Assembly: GCA_965227945.1 (NCBI GenBank) | Contig: CBDDGQ010000006.1 | Coordinates: 1,612,001 to 1,676,000, forward strand | Reading direction: 5' to 3' | DNA: 64,000 nt | Origin: Azorhizobium sp965227945 | Lineage (GTDB): Bacteria > Pseudomonadota > Alphaproteobacteria > Rhizobiales > Xanthobacteraceae | Shown: positions 41,301 to 49,795 of the stretch, piece by piece | How positions within the stretch are numbered: position 1 is the stretch's first letter | Layout of the letters: every line of letters begins with the position of its first letter | Program-made: the position numbers and the translations under genes | Notes under the pieces: model-generated | Told to the model about the DNA's origin: nothing | The model's input: only the letters and a program-made list of their open reading frames with translations | Databases searched by the model: none

Positions 41301-42040
41301 CGCCGCAGCAGCCGACCAATTTCAACGCCCCCGAGCCGGTGACCCGCGCCGCCGTGCTCTATGTGTTCCGCGTCATGGTGGAAGACGAGATCCCCATGAA
41401 TGCCGGCTGCCTGCGGCCGATCCGCATCATCGTGCCGGAGGGCTCCATGCTGGCGCCGCAGTTCCCGGCGGCGGTGGTGGCCGGCAATGTGGAGACCTCG
41501 CAGGCGGTCACCAACTGCCTGTTCGGGGCGCTGGGGGCCATGTCGGCCTCCCAGGGCACCATGAACAACCTCACCTTCGGCAATGACGCCTACCAATATT
41601 ACGAGACCATCTGCTCCGGCTCGCCCGCCGGTCCCGGCTTCGACGGCACCGATGGCGTCCATGTCCACATGACCAACTCCCGCCTCACCGATCCCGAGAT
41701 CCTGGAGACCCGCTTCCCGGTGCTGCTGGAGGATTTCCACGTGCGGGAAGGCTCCGGCGGCAAGGGCCAGTGGCATGCCGGCGGCGGCACCTATCGCCGC
41801 ATCCGCTTTCTGGAGACCATGGAGTGCGCGCTCCTGTCCTCGCACCGCCGCGTGCGCCCGTTCGGGCTCGCCGGCGGCGAGGCGGGATCCGTGGGCGAGG
41901 GCTATGTGCGCCGCCTGGATGGCCGCCTGGAGGTCATGGAAGGCTGCGCCCAGACTGTGCTGGCAGCGGGCGAGGCGGTGATCGTGGTCACCCCCACCGG
42001 CGGTGGCTATGGCGATCCGGCCCTGCGCGGCAAGGGGTGA
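38396..42040 (+). CDS. Fused hydantoinase A/B (5-oxoprolinase-type ATPase)
   Basis: A 1,214-residue protein joining a HyuA domain (about 1-690) to a HyuB domain (about 695-1210), the fused arrangement of ATP-dependent 5-oxoprolinases. HyuA shows the N-terminal DRGGTFTDIVG phosphate loop and a second DMGGTSTDVC motif of the ASKHA-type ATPase. HyuB shows NIKERLDFSCAVFS, LNAPYNGGTHLPDITVV and RGHHADVGGVAPGSM, where the histidines and acids form a metal site. It cleaves a lactam ring using ATP; 5-oxoproline or hydantoin-like substrates are likely. The ATG at 38396 has AGAGGA upstream. It is divergent from the TRAP transporter, probably its supplier. Confidence 0.92.
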   Translation: MTTPPTVLPGSWEFWVDRGGTFTDIVGCRPDGSLVAHKVLSENPEAYKDAAVHGIRELLGLPAGAVIPPGLVSAVKMGTTVATNALLERKGDRTLLVTTAGFKDALKIGYQARPKIFAKKIVKPDMLFEQVLEVAERVRTDGTVEQAPDLAAVRAALEAAKADGIEAVAIVFMHGYRYPAHEAQVASLARDLGFAQVSVSHEVSPLIKLVGRGDTTVVDAYLSPILRRYVRQVADELGANAAGAAEAIRLMFMMSSGGLTAADLFQGKDALLSGPAGGVVGAAKTGEIAGLDRIIGFDMGGTSTDVCHFDGELERAFDTEVAGVRIRAPMMRIHTVAAGGGSILHYDGARFRVGPDSAGANPGPACYRRGGPLAVTDANVMLGKLIPDFFPKIFGPAQNEALDADAVRVKFAAMAGEIGDGRAPEMVADGFVTIAVENMANAIKKISVERGYDVTRYALNCFGGAGGQHACLVADALGMRQVLIHPFSGLLSAYGMGLADIRAHRTKAVGARLDGAVLSEVEALRAALTEETVAELAGQGVTGAAVSNEAKLHLRYEGTDTALPVTLADHAGMIAEFEDKHRAQFGFVSPEKPVVAEALEVQSFGGGAGIAEPDLPLDGSDPKVTRTVRFFSRGAWHEAPVVLRADFHPGMAVQGPAILIEPNQTVVVEPGWRAQVTAKDHLLLARTEELQRAGAVGTKADPVMLEVFNNLFMSIAEQMGVTLQNTAYSVNIKERLDFSCAVFSGTGELVANAPHMPVHLGSMDRSVETVIRENAGNVRPGDVFALNAPYNGGTHLPDITVVTPVFNADGSELLFWAASRGHHADVGGVAPGSMSPLATNIEQEGVYIDNFKLVDQGRFREADLLALLTGATYPVRNPVQNIADLKAQIAANEKGVRELNKMIATFGLDVVKAYMGHVQDNASESVRRVLDRLSDSSFSYEMDQGTVIKVKITVDKAKREATVDFTGTSPQQPTNFNAPEPVTRAAVLYVFRVMVEDEIPMNAGCLRPIRIIVPEGSMLAPQFPAAVVAGNVETSQAVTNCLFGALGAMSASQGTMNNLTFGNDAYQYYETICSGSPAGPGFDGTDGVHVHMTNSRLTDPEILETRFPVLLEDFHVREGSGGKGQWHAGGGTYRRIRFLETMECALLSSHRRVRPFGLAGGEAGSVGEGYVRRLDGRLEVMEGCAQTVLAAGEAVIVVTPTGGGYGDPALRGKG

Positions 42041-42307
42041 GCGAACGCCCCTGACCTCTCCCCATGCGTGCCGGTCCCGCCGCAGGGCGGGAGCGGCGCC
42101 GCGCGGGGCGTCGGCCGGGGGCGGGGCAAGACCGCCATGCCGGCCAAGATCGGCACTGCGCCGCGCACCGCGATGCGCAGATCAAGGCCGGCCGGGCGAC
42201 GGACGAAGTCATGTTCCATCGGGGGGATAAGACACGGTGTCCGAAATGGGGAAGTCCGGGGATGTGCGTGTCTGAGACGGGCCGTGGTCCGTCCGCGCCT
42301 CGGCGGT
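42041..42307. other. Intergenic stretch, nothing recognised
   Basis: About 290 bp of GC-rich sequence between the oxoprolinase stop codon and the transglycosylase stop codon. The only structure noticed is the hairpin at its right end. Confidence 0.4.
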
Positions 42308-42327
42308 GCCGGAGCCGAGGCTCCGGC
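42308..42327. terminator. Hairpin between convergent genes
   Basis: A perfect 9-bp stem GCCGGAGCC/GGCTCCGGC with a 2-nt loop between the oxoprolinase and the lytic transglycosylase stop codons, 5 bp beyond the latter. It could end transcripts from either side, but there is no U-tract and the tight loop is unusual. Confidence 0.4.
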
Positions 42328-42332
42328 TGCGT

Positions 42333-43691
42333 TTATTGGCGCAGGCGCTGCAAAACCACCACGCCGGGATAGCCGTCCGGCACCAGGCCGGCCTTCACCT
42401 GGAAGTCCTGCACCGCGGTGCGGGTCTTCTGGCCTAGGATGCCGTCCGGATTGCCGATGTCGTAGCCCAGCTGCGCCAGCCGGGTCTGCATCTCCACCCG
42501 TTCGGCCCGCGACAAAGCCCGCTCATCCGCCGGCCAGGAGGCCACGAACGGATTGCCGCCGCGCAAACGGTCCGACAGATGGCCGATGGCCAGGGCATAA
42601 GCGTCGGCGGGGTTGTATTTCAGGATGGCGCTGAAGTTCGGCAGCACCAGGAAGGCCGGGCCCTTGGCGCCGGTGGGCAGCAGCAGGAAGCCGGTATCGG
42701 TCGGGCGCGGGAAGGCGGTGCCGCCGGGACGGCGCACACCCAGCGAGGCCCATTGGGCGACGGTGTAGCGCTTGGTGCGATCCACATAGCGGTAGTCGAA
42801 GTTCGCCGGCAGGACGACCTCATAGCCCCAGGTCTTGCCGAACGACCAGCCATCCAGCTTGAGATTGTTGGCGGTGGACGCGATCACGTCGGGGATGGAA
42901 TCCACCACGTTGCGCTTGCCGTCGCCGTCGAAATCCACCGCGAAGCGCTGGAAGCTGGTGGGCATGAACTGGGTGGGGCCGAACGCGCCGGCCCAGGAAC
43001 CCTTCAGATGCTCGGCGGGCACGTCGCCTTTGTTCAGGATCTGAACGGTGGCGATGAACTCGTCGCGGAAATAGTCCTGGCGGCGGCCGATGCAGGCCAG
43101 CGTCGCGGTGGAGCGCAGCACCGAGCGCGAGCCCATGCCGTTGGGGTTGCCGTAGTCGCTTTCGATTCCCCAAATGGCAGCAATCACATAGCGATCGACG
43201 CCATAGGCCTTCTCCACCTTCTCGAAGATCGGCTTGTAGCGGGCCAGGATCTCCTTGCCCTTGGTGACGCGGCGATCGCTCACCAGCATGTTCACATATT
43301 CGCCCAAGGGCTTGGAGAATTCCGGCTGGCTGTCGAGATAGTCCATGATCTTCATGTCGGGCGTCAGCCCGGCGACGATCTGGGCATAATTCTGCGGCGG
43401 CACGCCCTTGGCCTGGGCGAGCGGCGCCATGCCGGCGATGCAATTGGGGAAATTGGCTTCCGCCTGGGCGATGACCTCCGGCTGCATCAAAGGATGGCTG
43501 GCGCGCTGCGGGGCCGCCGGCTGCGGGGCCTGGAAGCCGGAAAAGATCGAGCCGGTTTCCTGGGCCTGGGCTGCCGCGGGGACGATGGAGAATACCGAAG
43601 CCGCCAGCGTCATCGCCGTGGCCCATCCCGCGCGGGCGCTGCCGCCGTGCGTCTGCATGCTCGTGGTCGTCCCGGTCTTCCTCACCGCCAT
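42333..43691 (-). CDS. Lytic murein transglycosylase (MltB-like) with peptidoglycan-binding domain
   Basis: A 452-residue periplasmic enzyme that cleaves glycan strands to 1,6-anhydro ends. The signal peptide ends AAAQAQ. The SLT_2/MltB catalytic domain spans about 80-370, with the catalytic Glu in AAIWGIESDYGN and the later motif GSWAGAFGPTQFMPTSF. The C-terminal ~60 residues form a PG_binding_1 domain (LAQLGYDIGNPDGILGQKT). AGAGGAC precedes the ATG at 43691; a second ATG lies 11 codons in. It stands alone in its direction. Confidence 0.92.
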   Translation of the reverse strand: MAVRKTGTTTSMQTHGGSARAGWATAMTLAASVFSIVPAAAQAQETGSIFSGFQAPQPAAPQRASHPLMQPEVIAQAEANFPNCIAGMAPLAQAKGVPPQNYAQIVAGLTPDMKIMDYLDSQPEFSKPLGEYVNMLVSDRRVTKGKEILARYKPIFEKVEKAYGVDRYVIAAIWGIESDYGNPNGMGSRSVLRSTATLACIGRRQDYFRDEFIATVQILNKGDVPAEHLKGSWAGAFGPTQFMPTSFQRFAVDFDGDGKRNVVDSIPDVIASTANNLKLDGWSFGKTWGYEVVLPANFDYRYVDRTKRYTVAQWASLGVRRPGGTAFPRPTDTGFLLLPTGAKGPAFLVLPNFSAILKYNPADAYALAIGHLSDRLRGGNPFVASWPADERALSRAERVEMQTRLAQLGYDIGNPDGILGQKTRTAVQDFQVKAGLVPDGYPGVVVLQRLRQ

Positions 43692-43870
43692 CGCTCCGTC
43701 CTCTTCGTCGCGTCCGGCGCGACAGGGATGTCCTGAGGGCTAATGGGCAGCGAATATGGTTGCGCCGGGGTTAACGTAGGGCAAGTTTGTGCCGCTGTCG
43801 CGCCGGAGCGGGCCACACGAGCGCGTGTGTGCGGTCCCGCTTCCGCGTTTCGTCGCGGAGCTATGATCGC

Positions 43871-44860
43871 TCAGGTATTGCGGCGGCGATCCAGGCCCCG
43901 TTCCCAGTCCAGGGCATTGCGCACGATGGTCGGCAGGTCGTCGAGGCGCGGCTGCCACCCCACGGTGGCGCGGATCTTGTCGGCCTTGGCGACGATGGCG
44001 GCCGGGTCGCCCGGACGGCGGGGCGAATACGTGACGGAAAAGTCCACGCCCGACACGGCCTTCACTGTCTCGATCACCTCCAGGACCGAATAGCCCCGGC
44101 CATAGCCGCAGTTCAGCACGGCGCTGGTGCCGCCGCCGCGCAGATAGGTCAGGGCATCCAGATGCGCGGCCACCAGGTCGGACACATGGATGTAGTCCCG
44201 CAGGCACGTGCCGTCGGGCGTCTCGTAATCGGTGCCGAACACCGCCATGCCGGGTCGCTTGCCCAGGGCGGTCTCGCAGGCGACCTTGATGAGGTGGGTG
44301 GCCCCGGACGTGGACTGGCCGGTGCGGCCGGCCGGGTCGGCCCCGGCCACGTTGAAATAGCGCAAGGCCACATAGCGCAGCGGGAAGGCGACTGCGGTGT
44401 CCTCCAGCATCCACTCGCTCATCAGCTTGGAGCGGCCATAGGGCGAGATGGGGGACAGGGTGGCATCCTCCGCCACCGGGTCATTGCCCACCATGCCATA
44501 GACGGCAGCGGTGGACGAAAAGATCAGGTGGGGGATTCCTGCCGCCACCACCGCTTCCAGCAGGGCCCGAGTCTTGACGGTATTGGCGTAATAATAGCCG
44601 AGCGGGTCGGCCACGGAGTCCGGGACCACGATCCGTGCGGCGAAATGTATCACGGCGGTGATCTCGTGCTCGGCGATGACCCGGGCGACCAAGGCCACGT
44701 CGCTCACGTCGCCTTCCACGAAGATGGCGCTCGGATGCACCGCCCAGCGAAACCCGGTGGACAGATTGTCGAGCACCACGGCGGTCTCGCCCGCATCAAC
44801 CAAGGCAAGGACCATGTGACTGCCGATATAGCCCGCACCGCCCGTAACCAGTACCGCCAT
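43871..44860 (-). CDS. galE: UDP-glucose 4-epimerase
   Basis: A 329-residue extended SDR enzyme that interconverts UDP-glucose and UDP-galactose with bound NAD. The Rossmann motif TGGAGYIGSH is at residues 6-15, the catalytic serine/threonine and tyrosine are in FSSTAAVYG and YGRSKLMSE, and the substrate loop ALRYFNVAGADP follows. The ATG at 44860 has GGAGA upstream, and the longer frame to 44965 is not needed. It is divergent from galU, a sensible pair since GalU makes UDP-glucose for GalE. It probably feeds lipopolysaccharide, exopolysaccharide or glucan synthesis. Confidence 0.95.
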   Translation of the reverse strand: MAVLVTGGAGYIGSHMVLALVDAGETAVVLDNLSTGFRWAVHPSAIFVEGDVSDVALVARVIAEHEITAVIHFAARIVVPDSVADPLGYYYANTVKTRALLEAVVAAGIPHLIFSSTAAVYGMVGNDPVAEDATLSPISPYGRSKLMSEWMLEDTAVAFPLRYVALRYFNVAGADPAGRTGQSTSGATHLIKVACETALGKRPGMAVFGTDYETPDGTCLRDYIHVSDLVAAHLDALTYLRGGGTSAVLNCGYGRGYSVLEVIETVKAVSGVDFSVTYSPRRPGDPAAIVAKADKIRATVGWQPRLDDLPTIVRNALDWERGLDRRRNT

Positions 44861-45069
44861 CTGCCGTCTCCATTGCTCCGCGGGCCGAACCTGCGTCAGC
44901 ACGGGTGAGCCGTCAATCTCCCTGCGGATAAAGTCTTGCCGCAGTGAAACGCATATGTTTTGCAACTAATTTCGAGCTTTGCAGTTGCTTTGCGAGGGCT
45001 CCGGGACCTGTGTTAGGAAGCTGGTCTCTGACGCCTCCATAATGATCCGCAAAGAACGGTGTTTGATCC

Positions 45070-45957
45070 ATGCCCAAGCCGCTTCGCAAAGCCATCCTGC
45101 CGGTCGCCGGCCTTGGTACTCGCTTCCTGCCCGCCACCAAGGCGGTGCCCAAGGAAATGCTGACCGTTGTGGATCGGCCCGTGGTGCAGCATGTGGTCGA
45201 CGAGGCGCTCGCTGCCGGCATCGAGCACATCGTGTTCGTCACCGGCCGCAACAAAGCGGTGATCGAGGACCATTTCGACCGCCAGTTCGAGCTGGAGAAG
45301 ACCTTGGCCGATCGCGGCAAGACCAAGGAACTGGCGCAGCTGGACCGGGATACGCCGAAGGCCGGCACCACCTCCTTCACGCGCCAGCAACTGCCCTTGG
45401 GGCTCGGCCATGCGGTGTGGTGTGCCCGCGACCTGATCGGCGACGAACCCTTCGCGCTGCTGCTGCCAGACATGCTTCATCTGCCCAATGGCAACGGCAA
45501 GGGCTGCCTCACATCCATGGTCGAGGCCTACCACCGCACCGGCGGCAACGTGGTGTCGGTGTACGAAGTGCCGGACGACCAGACCAACCAGTATGGCATT
45601 GTCGGCATTGGCAAGGAATCGGCCGCCGCCTCCAACGAGATCACGGAGATGGTGGAAAAGCCGGCGCTGGGCACCGCTCCGACCAATCTGGCCATCTCCG
45701 GCCGCTATATTCTGCAGCCGACCATCTTCGATCTGCTGGCCAAGCAGGAGCAGGGGGCCGGCAACGAGATCCAGCTCACCGATTCGATGCTCAAGCTGAT
45801 GGAGCGCGAGCGCTTCTTCTCCGTGCGGTTCGACGGCGCGGTGTATGATTGCGGATCCAAGATCGGCTTCCTCATGGCCAATGTGGCCTATGCCTTGTCG
45901 CGCCCTGACATCGCGCCGGAGTTCCGCGCTGAACTGGCGAACTTCCTCGCCGAATGA
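45070..45957 (+). CDS. galU: UTP-glucose-1-phosphate uridylyltransferase
   Basis: A 295-residue cytoplasmic nucleotidyltransferase making UDP-glucose from UTP and glucose-1-phosphate. It has the family start KAILPVAGLGTRFLPATKAVPKEML (core GLGTRFLPATKAVPKEM, residues ~15-31) and later GLGHAVWCAR, LLPDMLH and EMVEKP blocks. Length and order match bacterial GalU. The galE gene lies on the other strand about 210 bp away. No strong ribosome site is visible. Confidence 0.96.
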   Translation: MPKPLRKAILPVAGLGTRFLPATKAVPKEMLTVVDRPVVQHVVDEALAAGIEHIVFVTGRNKAVIEDHFDRQFELEKTLADRGKTKELAQLDRDTPKAGTTSFTRQQLPLGLGHAVWCARDLIGDEPFALLLPDMLHLPNGNGKGCLTSMVEAYHRTGGNVVSVYEVPDDQTNQYGIVGIGKESAAASNEITEMVEKPALGTAPTNLAISGRYILQPTIFDLLAKQEQGAGNEIQLTDSMLKLMERERFFSVRFDGAVYDCGSKIGFLMANVAYALSRPDIAPEFRAELANFLAE

Positions 45958-46069
45958 CGCTTGTCGGGTCGAGGGGCGGGCGGCTTGCCGCTGCGGCGCC
46001 TTGACCCGATGTCCTTTCCCGTCTAATCGCCAGTCATCTAAAGTATGACCCTGGCGCGGAGCCGACCGC

Positions 46070-46678
46070 ATGCTCCAATCACCGCATCGTCGCGGCGTGA
46101 CCGTTAAGCCCCGTCTCAACGATGAGATGCGCTTCCTGCAATCGTGGTTCCAGAACCCGCTGAAGACGGGCGCGGTGTCGCCGTCGGGACGGGCCTTGGC
46201 GAAGATGATGGCGAGCTATCTCGATCCGCGGATCGAGGGGCCGGTCATCGAGCTCGGACCGGGCACTGGCCCGGTCACCCGGGCCCTGCTGGCGCGCGGC
46301 TTTGCGCCGGAGCGGCTGTTCCTGATCGAATATAATCGCGAGTTCTGCACCCTGCTGCGCAAGCGCTATCCGGGTGTCACCGTCATCCACGGCGATGCGT
46401 ATGCCATGTATGACGCTTTGCATGACCGGTTGCCGGGTCCGGCAGTGGGGACCATCTCGTCGCTGCCGCTGTTCACCAAGCCGCCGCAGGAACGCGACCG
46501 CATGGTCAACGAGGCGTTCGACCTCTCCCGTCCTGGTGCGCCGTTCGTGCAGTTCACGTACGCGGTGGTCTCGCCCATTCCCTTGAAGCCGGGGGAAATT
46601 CACGGAGAAGTGTCGCCCCGCGTGTGGTGGAACCTTCCGCCGGCCCGGGTATGGGCCTATCGGCGCCCCAGCGCCTGA
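46070..46678 (+). CDS. SAM-dependent methyltransferase, phospholipid N-methyltransferase (PmtA)-like
   Basis: A 202-residue class I methyltransferase with the SAM motif VIELGPGTGPVTRAL (near 60-74) and the acidic post-I residue LIEYNREF. The N-terminal FLQSWFQNPLKTGAVSPSGR resembles the membrane-docking opening of rhizobial PmtA, which methylates phosphatidylethanolamine to phosphatidylcholine. The tail GEVSPRVWWNLPPARVWAYRR is also typical. GGAG stands 8 nt before the ATG. rRNA dimethylase relatives are an alternative but fit less well. Confidence 0.8.
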   Translation: MLQSPHRRGVTVKPRLNDEMRFLQSWFQNPLKTGAVSPSGRALAKMMASYLDPRIEGPVIELGPGTGPVTRALLARGFAPERLFLIEYNREFCTLLRKRYPGVTVIHGDAYAMYDALHDRLPGPAVGTISSLPLFTKPPQERDRMVNEAFDLSRPGAPFVQFTYAVVSPIPLKPGEIHGEVSPRVWWNLPPARVWAYRRPSA

Positions 46679-46776
46679 TGTATCGGGATGCCGGGCGAGG
46701 CCGGGCATCCTGGCGCACCGGCGCGTTGCGGTCCCGCTGCCCTTGCCGTGCGCCGTCTCATGAAACCTGAGGCTTC

Positions 46777-47358
46777 ATGACCCCCTTCCTCTACCTCAGT
46801 CACCCTCAGGTGCAGGTGGACCCGCAGACGCCAGTGCCAGACTGGGGGCTCTCCGCGCTGGGCCGTGCCCGCGCCGAGGCCTTTGCCCGTGAGCCGGCCT
46901 TGATGGCCTATGGCCGCATCGTCTCCTCCACCGAGGTCAAGGCGCAACAGACCGCAGCCATTCTCGGCGCGGCCCTTGGCCTGCCGGTGGACGTGCGCGA
47001 CGATCTCCACGAGAATGACCGCTCGGCGACCGGCTACCTTCCGGAAGCGGAGTTCCAGGCGGTGGCCGATGCCTTCTTCGCCACGCCGCATGAGAGCGTG
47101 CGCGGCTGGGAGCGGGCCATCGACGCCCAGGCGCGGATCGCTGGCGCGGTGCTGCTGGCCTTGGCGGAGGCGCCCGAAACGCCCACGGTAATCGTTGGCC
47201 ATGGCGGCGTCGGCACGCTCCTGCTGTGCCATCTGGCCGTCTATCCCATCTCCCGCGCCCATGACCAGCCGCCGGTGGGCGGCGGATGCTGGTTCCGGCA
47301 GACCGCCACCCAGGCGCCCGACCGGTGGCGCCCTCTGGAAGAGGCTCCCCCATCGTGA
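46777..47358 (+). CDS. Histidine phosphatase superfamily protein with altered RHG motif
   Basis: A 193-residue protein of the phosphoglycerate-mutase-like fold. The usual N-terminal RHG motif is SHP here (LYLSHPQVQVD): the phosphohistidine is kept but the arginine and glycine are lost. The second half retains the other core residues (SSTEVKAQQTAA with a Glu/Lys pair, and VIVGHGGVGTLL). Activity may be reduced or specialised. Its stop overlaps the pyrF start (GTGA), so the two are translationally coupled. The substrate is unknown. Confidence 0.8.
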   Translation: MTPFLYLSHPQVQVDPQTPVPDWGLSALGRARAEAFAREPALMAYGRIVSSTEVKAQQTAAILGAALGLPVDVRDDLHENDRSATGYLPEAEFQAVADAFFATPHESVRGWERAIDAQARIAGAVLLALAEAPETPTVIVGHGGVGTLLLCHLAVYPISRAHDQPPVGGGCWFRQTATQAPDRWRPLEEAPPS

Positions 47359-48056
47359 TTGATGCGATCCCCGATGTCCGAGACCGTTTGATCGTCGCTC
47401 TGGATTTTCCCACCGTGGCCGCGGCGGAAGCCATGGTGTGGCAGCTTGGCGATGTGGTGAGCTTCTACAAGATCGGCCTTGAACTCACCGTGGCGGGCGG
47501 CCTGGATCTGGCGGACGATCTGATCGGCGCCGGCAAGAAGGTCTTTCTCGACCTGAAGATGCACGACATTGGGCATACGGTGGAGAAGGCGACGGCGGCG
47601 GCCGCGGCCCGTGGCTTTTCCTTGCTCACCGTCCATGCCTATCCCCAGACCATGGCGGCCGCGGCTCGTGGCGCCCAGGGCAGCGGGCTCGGTGTGCTCG
47701 GTGTGACGGTGCTGACGTCCTACGACGACGCGGATCTGGCCACCGCCGGCTATGCGCGCAGTGTCTCGGATACCGTGCGCCTACGTGCCGGCCAGGCCCG
47801 CGAGGCCGGGATCGCGGGGGTGATCTGCGCCCCCACTGACGCCGAAATGGTGCGGGCGGCGGTGGGCCGCGATTTCCTGGTGATCACGCCGGGGGTGCGC
47901 CCGGCCGGCGCCGACGTGGGCGACCAGAAGCGCATCGCCACCCCGCGCGAGGCGTTGCGCGCGGGTGCCGACCGGGTCGTGGTCGGCCGGCCGGTCATCG
48001 CCGCGGCGGACCCGGTGGCCGCTGCACGCGCCATCCTGGACGAATTGAGCCACTGA
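47355..48056 (+). CDS. pyrF: Orotidine 5'-phosphate decarboxylase
   Basis: A 233-residue enzyme of the last step of UMP synthesis. Family landmarks are LIVALDFPTV at the start, the catalytic DLKMHDIGHTV near residues 63-73, and the phosphate-binding end GADRVVVGRPVIAA. Size and TIM-barrel motif order match group I bacterial OMPDC. The GTG at 47355 overlaps the upstream stop codon and removes an unconvincing N-terminal extension. Confidence 0.96.
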   Translation: MIDAIPDVRDRLIVALDFPTVAAAEAMVWQLGDVVSFYKIGLELTVAGGLDLADDLIGAGKKVFLDLKMHDIGHTVEKATAAAAARGFSLLTVHAYPQTMAAAARGAQGSGLGVLGVTVLTSYDDADLATAGYARSVSDTVRLRAGQAREAGIAGVICAPTDAEMVRAAVGRDFLVITPGVRPAGADVGDQKRIATPREALRAGADRVVVGRPVIAAADPVAAARAILDELSH

Positions 48057-48117
48057 GACGAGGATCCGCCCACCGGAGCAACGGGCACGGACAGCGCCAA
48101 GGCGCGGGGAGGCAGAC

Positions 48118-48765
48118 ATGGGGCAGGACACCGACGGCGCAGCGACGCCAAAGGGCTATTGGGTGGCGCGCGTGGACGTGACCGATGCGGCGGCTTATGC
48201 CCCCTATACGGCCGCCAATGGTCCACCGATCGCCCGGCATGGCGGTCGCTTCCTGGTACGCGGCGCCCCCTTCACCTTGCTGGAGGGCCAGGCCCGCAGC
48301 CGCAATGTGGTGATCGAATTTCCCAGCTTCGCCGCTGCCCTGGCCGCCTATCGCGACCCGGCCTATCAGGCGGCCGTCGCCATCCGTCGCCCCTGTTCCA
48401 CCGCTGATCTGATTGTGCTCGAGGGCGGCCCGGTGCCGGCCCCGGAGGTGGCCCCGGTGCCGGTGCCGGGCTATTGGGTGGTGCGCATCGCGGTGCGCGA
48501 CCCCGAGCGCTACAAGGATTATGCGGCGCTGGCCACCGAGGCCACGGCCGCCTTCGGCGGGACCACGCTGGCGCGGGGTGGGCGGTTCGAGATTGTCGAG
48601 GGCACGGCGCGGGGGCGCAATGTGGTGACCCGCTTCCCGGATCTGCGGGCGGCGCTGGAATGTTATCGCACGCCGGCCTATCAGAAGGCCGTGGCCATCC
48701 GGCAGGAGGTCTCCGAAGCCGACCTCATCGCGATTCCCGGCTATGAGGGGCCGCAGCCGGGGTGA
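48118..48765 (+). CDS. Tandem DUF1330 protein
   Basis: A 215-residue protein made of two DUF1330 domains joined by a short Pro/Val linker (PAPEVAPVPVPG). Each unit has a GYW[VV]xRxxVxD start, an RGG-FxxxEG middle and an NVVxxFP--AALxxYRxPAYQxAVAIR end (for example GYWVARVDVTD and GYWVVRIAVRD). DUF1330 is a ferredoxin-like small fold, usually encoded singly as a ~95-residue dimer-forming protein of unknown function. This gene looks like an internal duplication giving a built-in dimer. It sits 62 bp after pyrF. Confidence 0.85.
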   Translation: MGQDTDGAATPKGYWVARVDVTDAAAYAPYTAANGPPIARHGGRFLVRGAPFTLLEGQARSRNVVIEFPSFAAALAAYRDPAYQAAVAIRRPCSTADLIVLEGGPVPAPEVAPVPVPGYWVVRIAVRDPERYKDYAALATEATAAFGGTTLARGGRFEIVEGTARGRNVVTRFPDLRAALECYRTPAYQKAVAIRQEVSEADLIAIPGYEGPQPG

Positions 48766-48850
48766 GTGGCCGTCCTTCGTCGTCGGTTGCGCCTTTCACC
48801 GTCGCAGCCGCGGACGCTCGCGCCAAATGCCAATGAGGGAGAGCACACAG

Positions 48851-49663
48851 GTGTCCGATCTGCGGGTGGTCATCAACGGGGCGGGCGGCCGCATGGGCCA
48901 GGAACTGGTGCGGGCGGTGGCGCGCAGCGAGGGCTTTGTCCTTGCCGGGGCCCTGGAGCATGCCAGCAGCAGCCATCTGGGCGAGGACGCGGGCGTCCTC
49001 GCCGGCCTGAAACCCTCCGGCGTGACGGTGGAAAGCGATGCGGCCGCGACCTTGAACGGTGCGGACGCGGTGATCGACTTCAGCACTCCGGCGGCCTCGG
49101 TGCGCCTGGCGGAGCGGCTGGCGGACGCCGGCATCGCCCTGGTGATCGGGACCACCGGCTTCTCCAGCGCGGAGACCTCCGCCATCGCCGCCGCCGCCCG
49201 GCGGACCGCGGTGGTGAAGTCCGGCAATATGAGCCTCGGGGTCAATGTGCTGGCGGCGCTGACCCGCCGCGCCGCGGCCACGCTGGGCCTCGCTTACGAC
49301 ATCGAGATCATGGAAATGCACCACGCCCGCAAGGTCGACGCCCCCTCCGGAACGGCGCTGCTGCTGGGCGAGGCGGCCGCCGAAGGGCGTGGGATTAGCC
49401 TCAATGACTGGACCGTGCGCGCCCGCGATGGGCTCACCGGCGTCCGCCGGCCCGGCGACATCGGGTTCGCCAGCCTGCGCGGCGGCTCGGTGGTAGGCGA
49501 GCATGCGGTGATCTTTGCCGGTCCCTCCGAGCGCATCGAACTGGTGCATAAGGCGGAAGATCGCGGCATTTTCGCCAATGGTGCCCTTGCGGCGGCGAAA
49601 TGGGCCAAGGAGCGCGAGCCCGGCCTTTATTCGATGGCAGATGTGCTGGGGCTGGGGGACTGA
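48851..49663 (+). CDS. dapB: 4-hydroxy-tetrahydrodipicolinate reductase
   Basis: A 270-residue NAD(P)H-dependent reductase in the lysine/diaminopimelate pathway, needed for peptidoglycan. The Rossmann motif VVINGAGGRMGQEL is at the start, GTTGFSS lies mid-protein, and the signature HHARKVDAPSGTAL marks the catalytic His and Lys. GTG 48851 is chosen for the GGGAGA before it; an upstream in-frame ATG at 48833 is possible but has no ribosome site. Confidence 0.95.
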   Translation: MSDLRVVINGAGGRMGQELVRAVARSEGFVLAGALEHASSSHLGEDAGVLAGLKPSGVTVESDAAATLNGADAVIDFSTPAASVRLAERLADAGIALVIGTTGFSSAETSAIAAAARRTAVVKSGNMSLGVNVLAALTRRAAATLGLAYDIEIMEMHHARKVDAPSGTALLLGEAAAEGRGISLNDWTVRARDGLTGVRRPGDIGFASLRGGSVVGEHAVIFAGPSERIELVHKAEDRGIFANGALAAAKWAKEREPGLYSMADVLGLGD

Positions 49664-49795
49664 AACCCGGCTCCGGCGGGAATCGCCTTTGAGTTTTAGC
49701 CGGCGCTCGGATATTTCTCGCCGACTTTCAATATGAGCGGCAGCGGCCGGGGCATCCCGGCCAGCGTCGCCCCCCGCGCCACAAGGATCACGCCC

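Noticed and set aside
38282..41845. 1,187-codon minus-strand open frame opposite the oxoprolinase gene
   Set aside because: An antisense shadow of a well-supported HyuA-HyuB gene in GC-rich DNA; His/Gly/Gln-rich with no domain.
44941..45069. Short inverted repeat GCAACT/AGTTGC between galE and galU
   Set aside because: Only six bases per arm with a 15-nt spacer; chance occurrence cannot be excluded.
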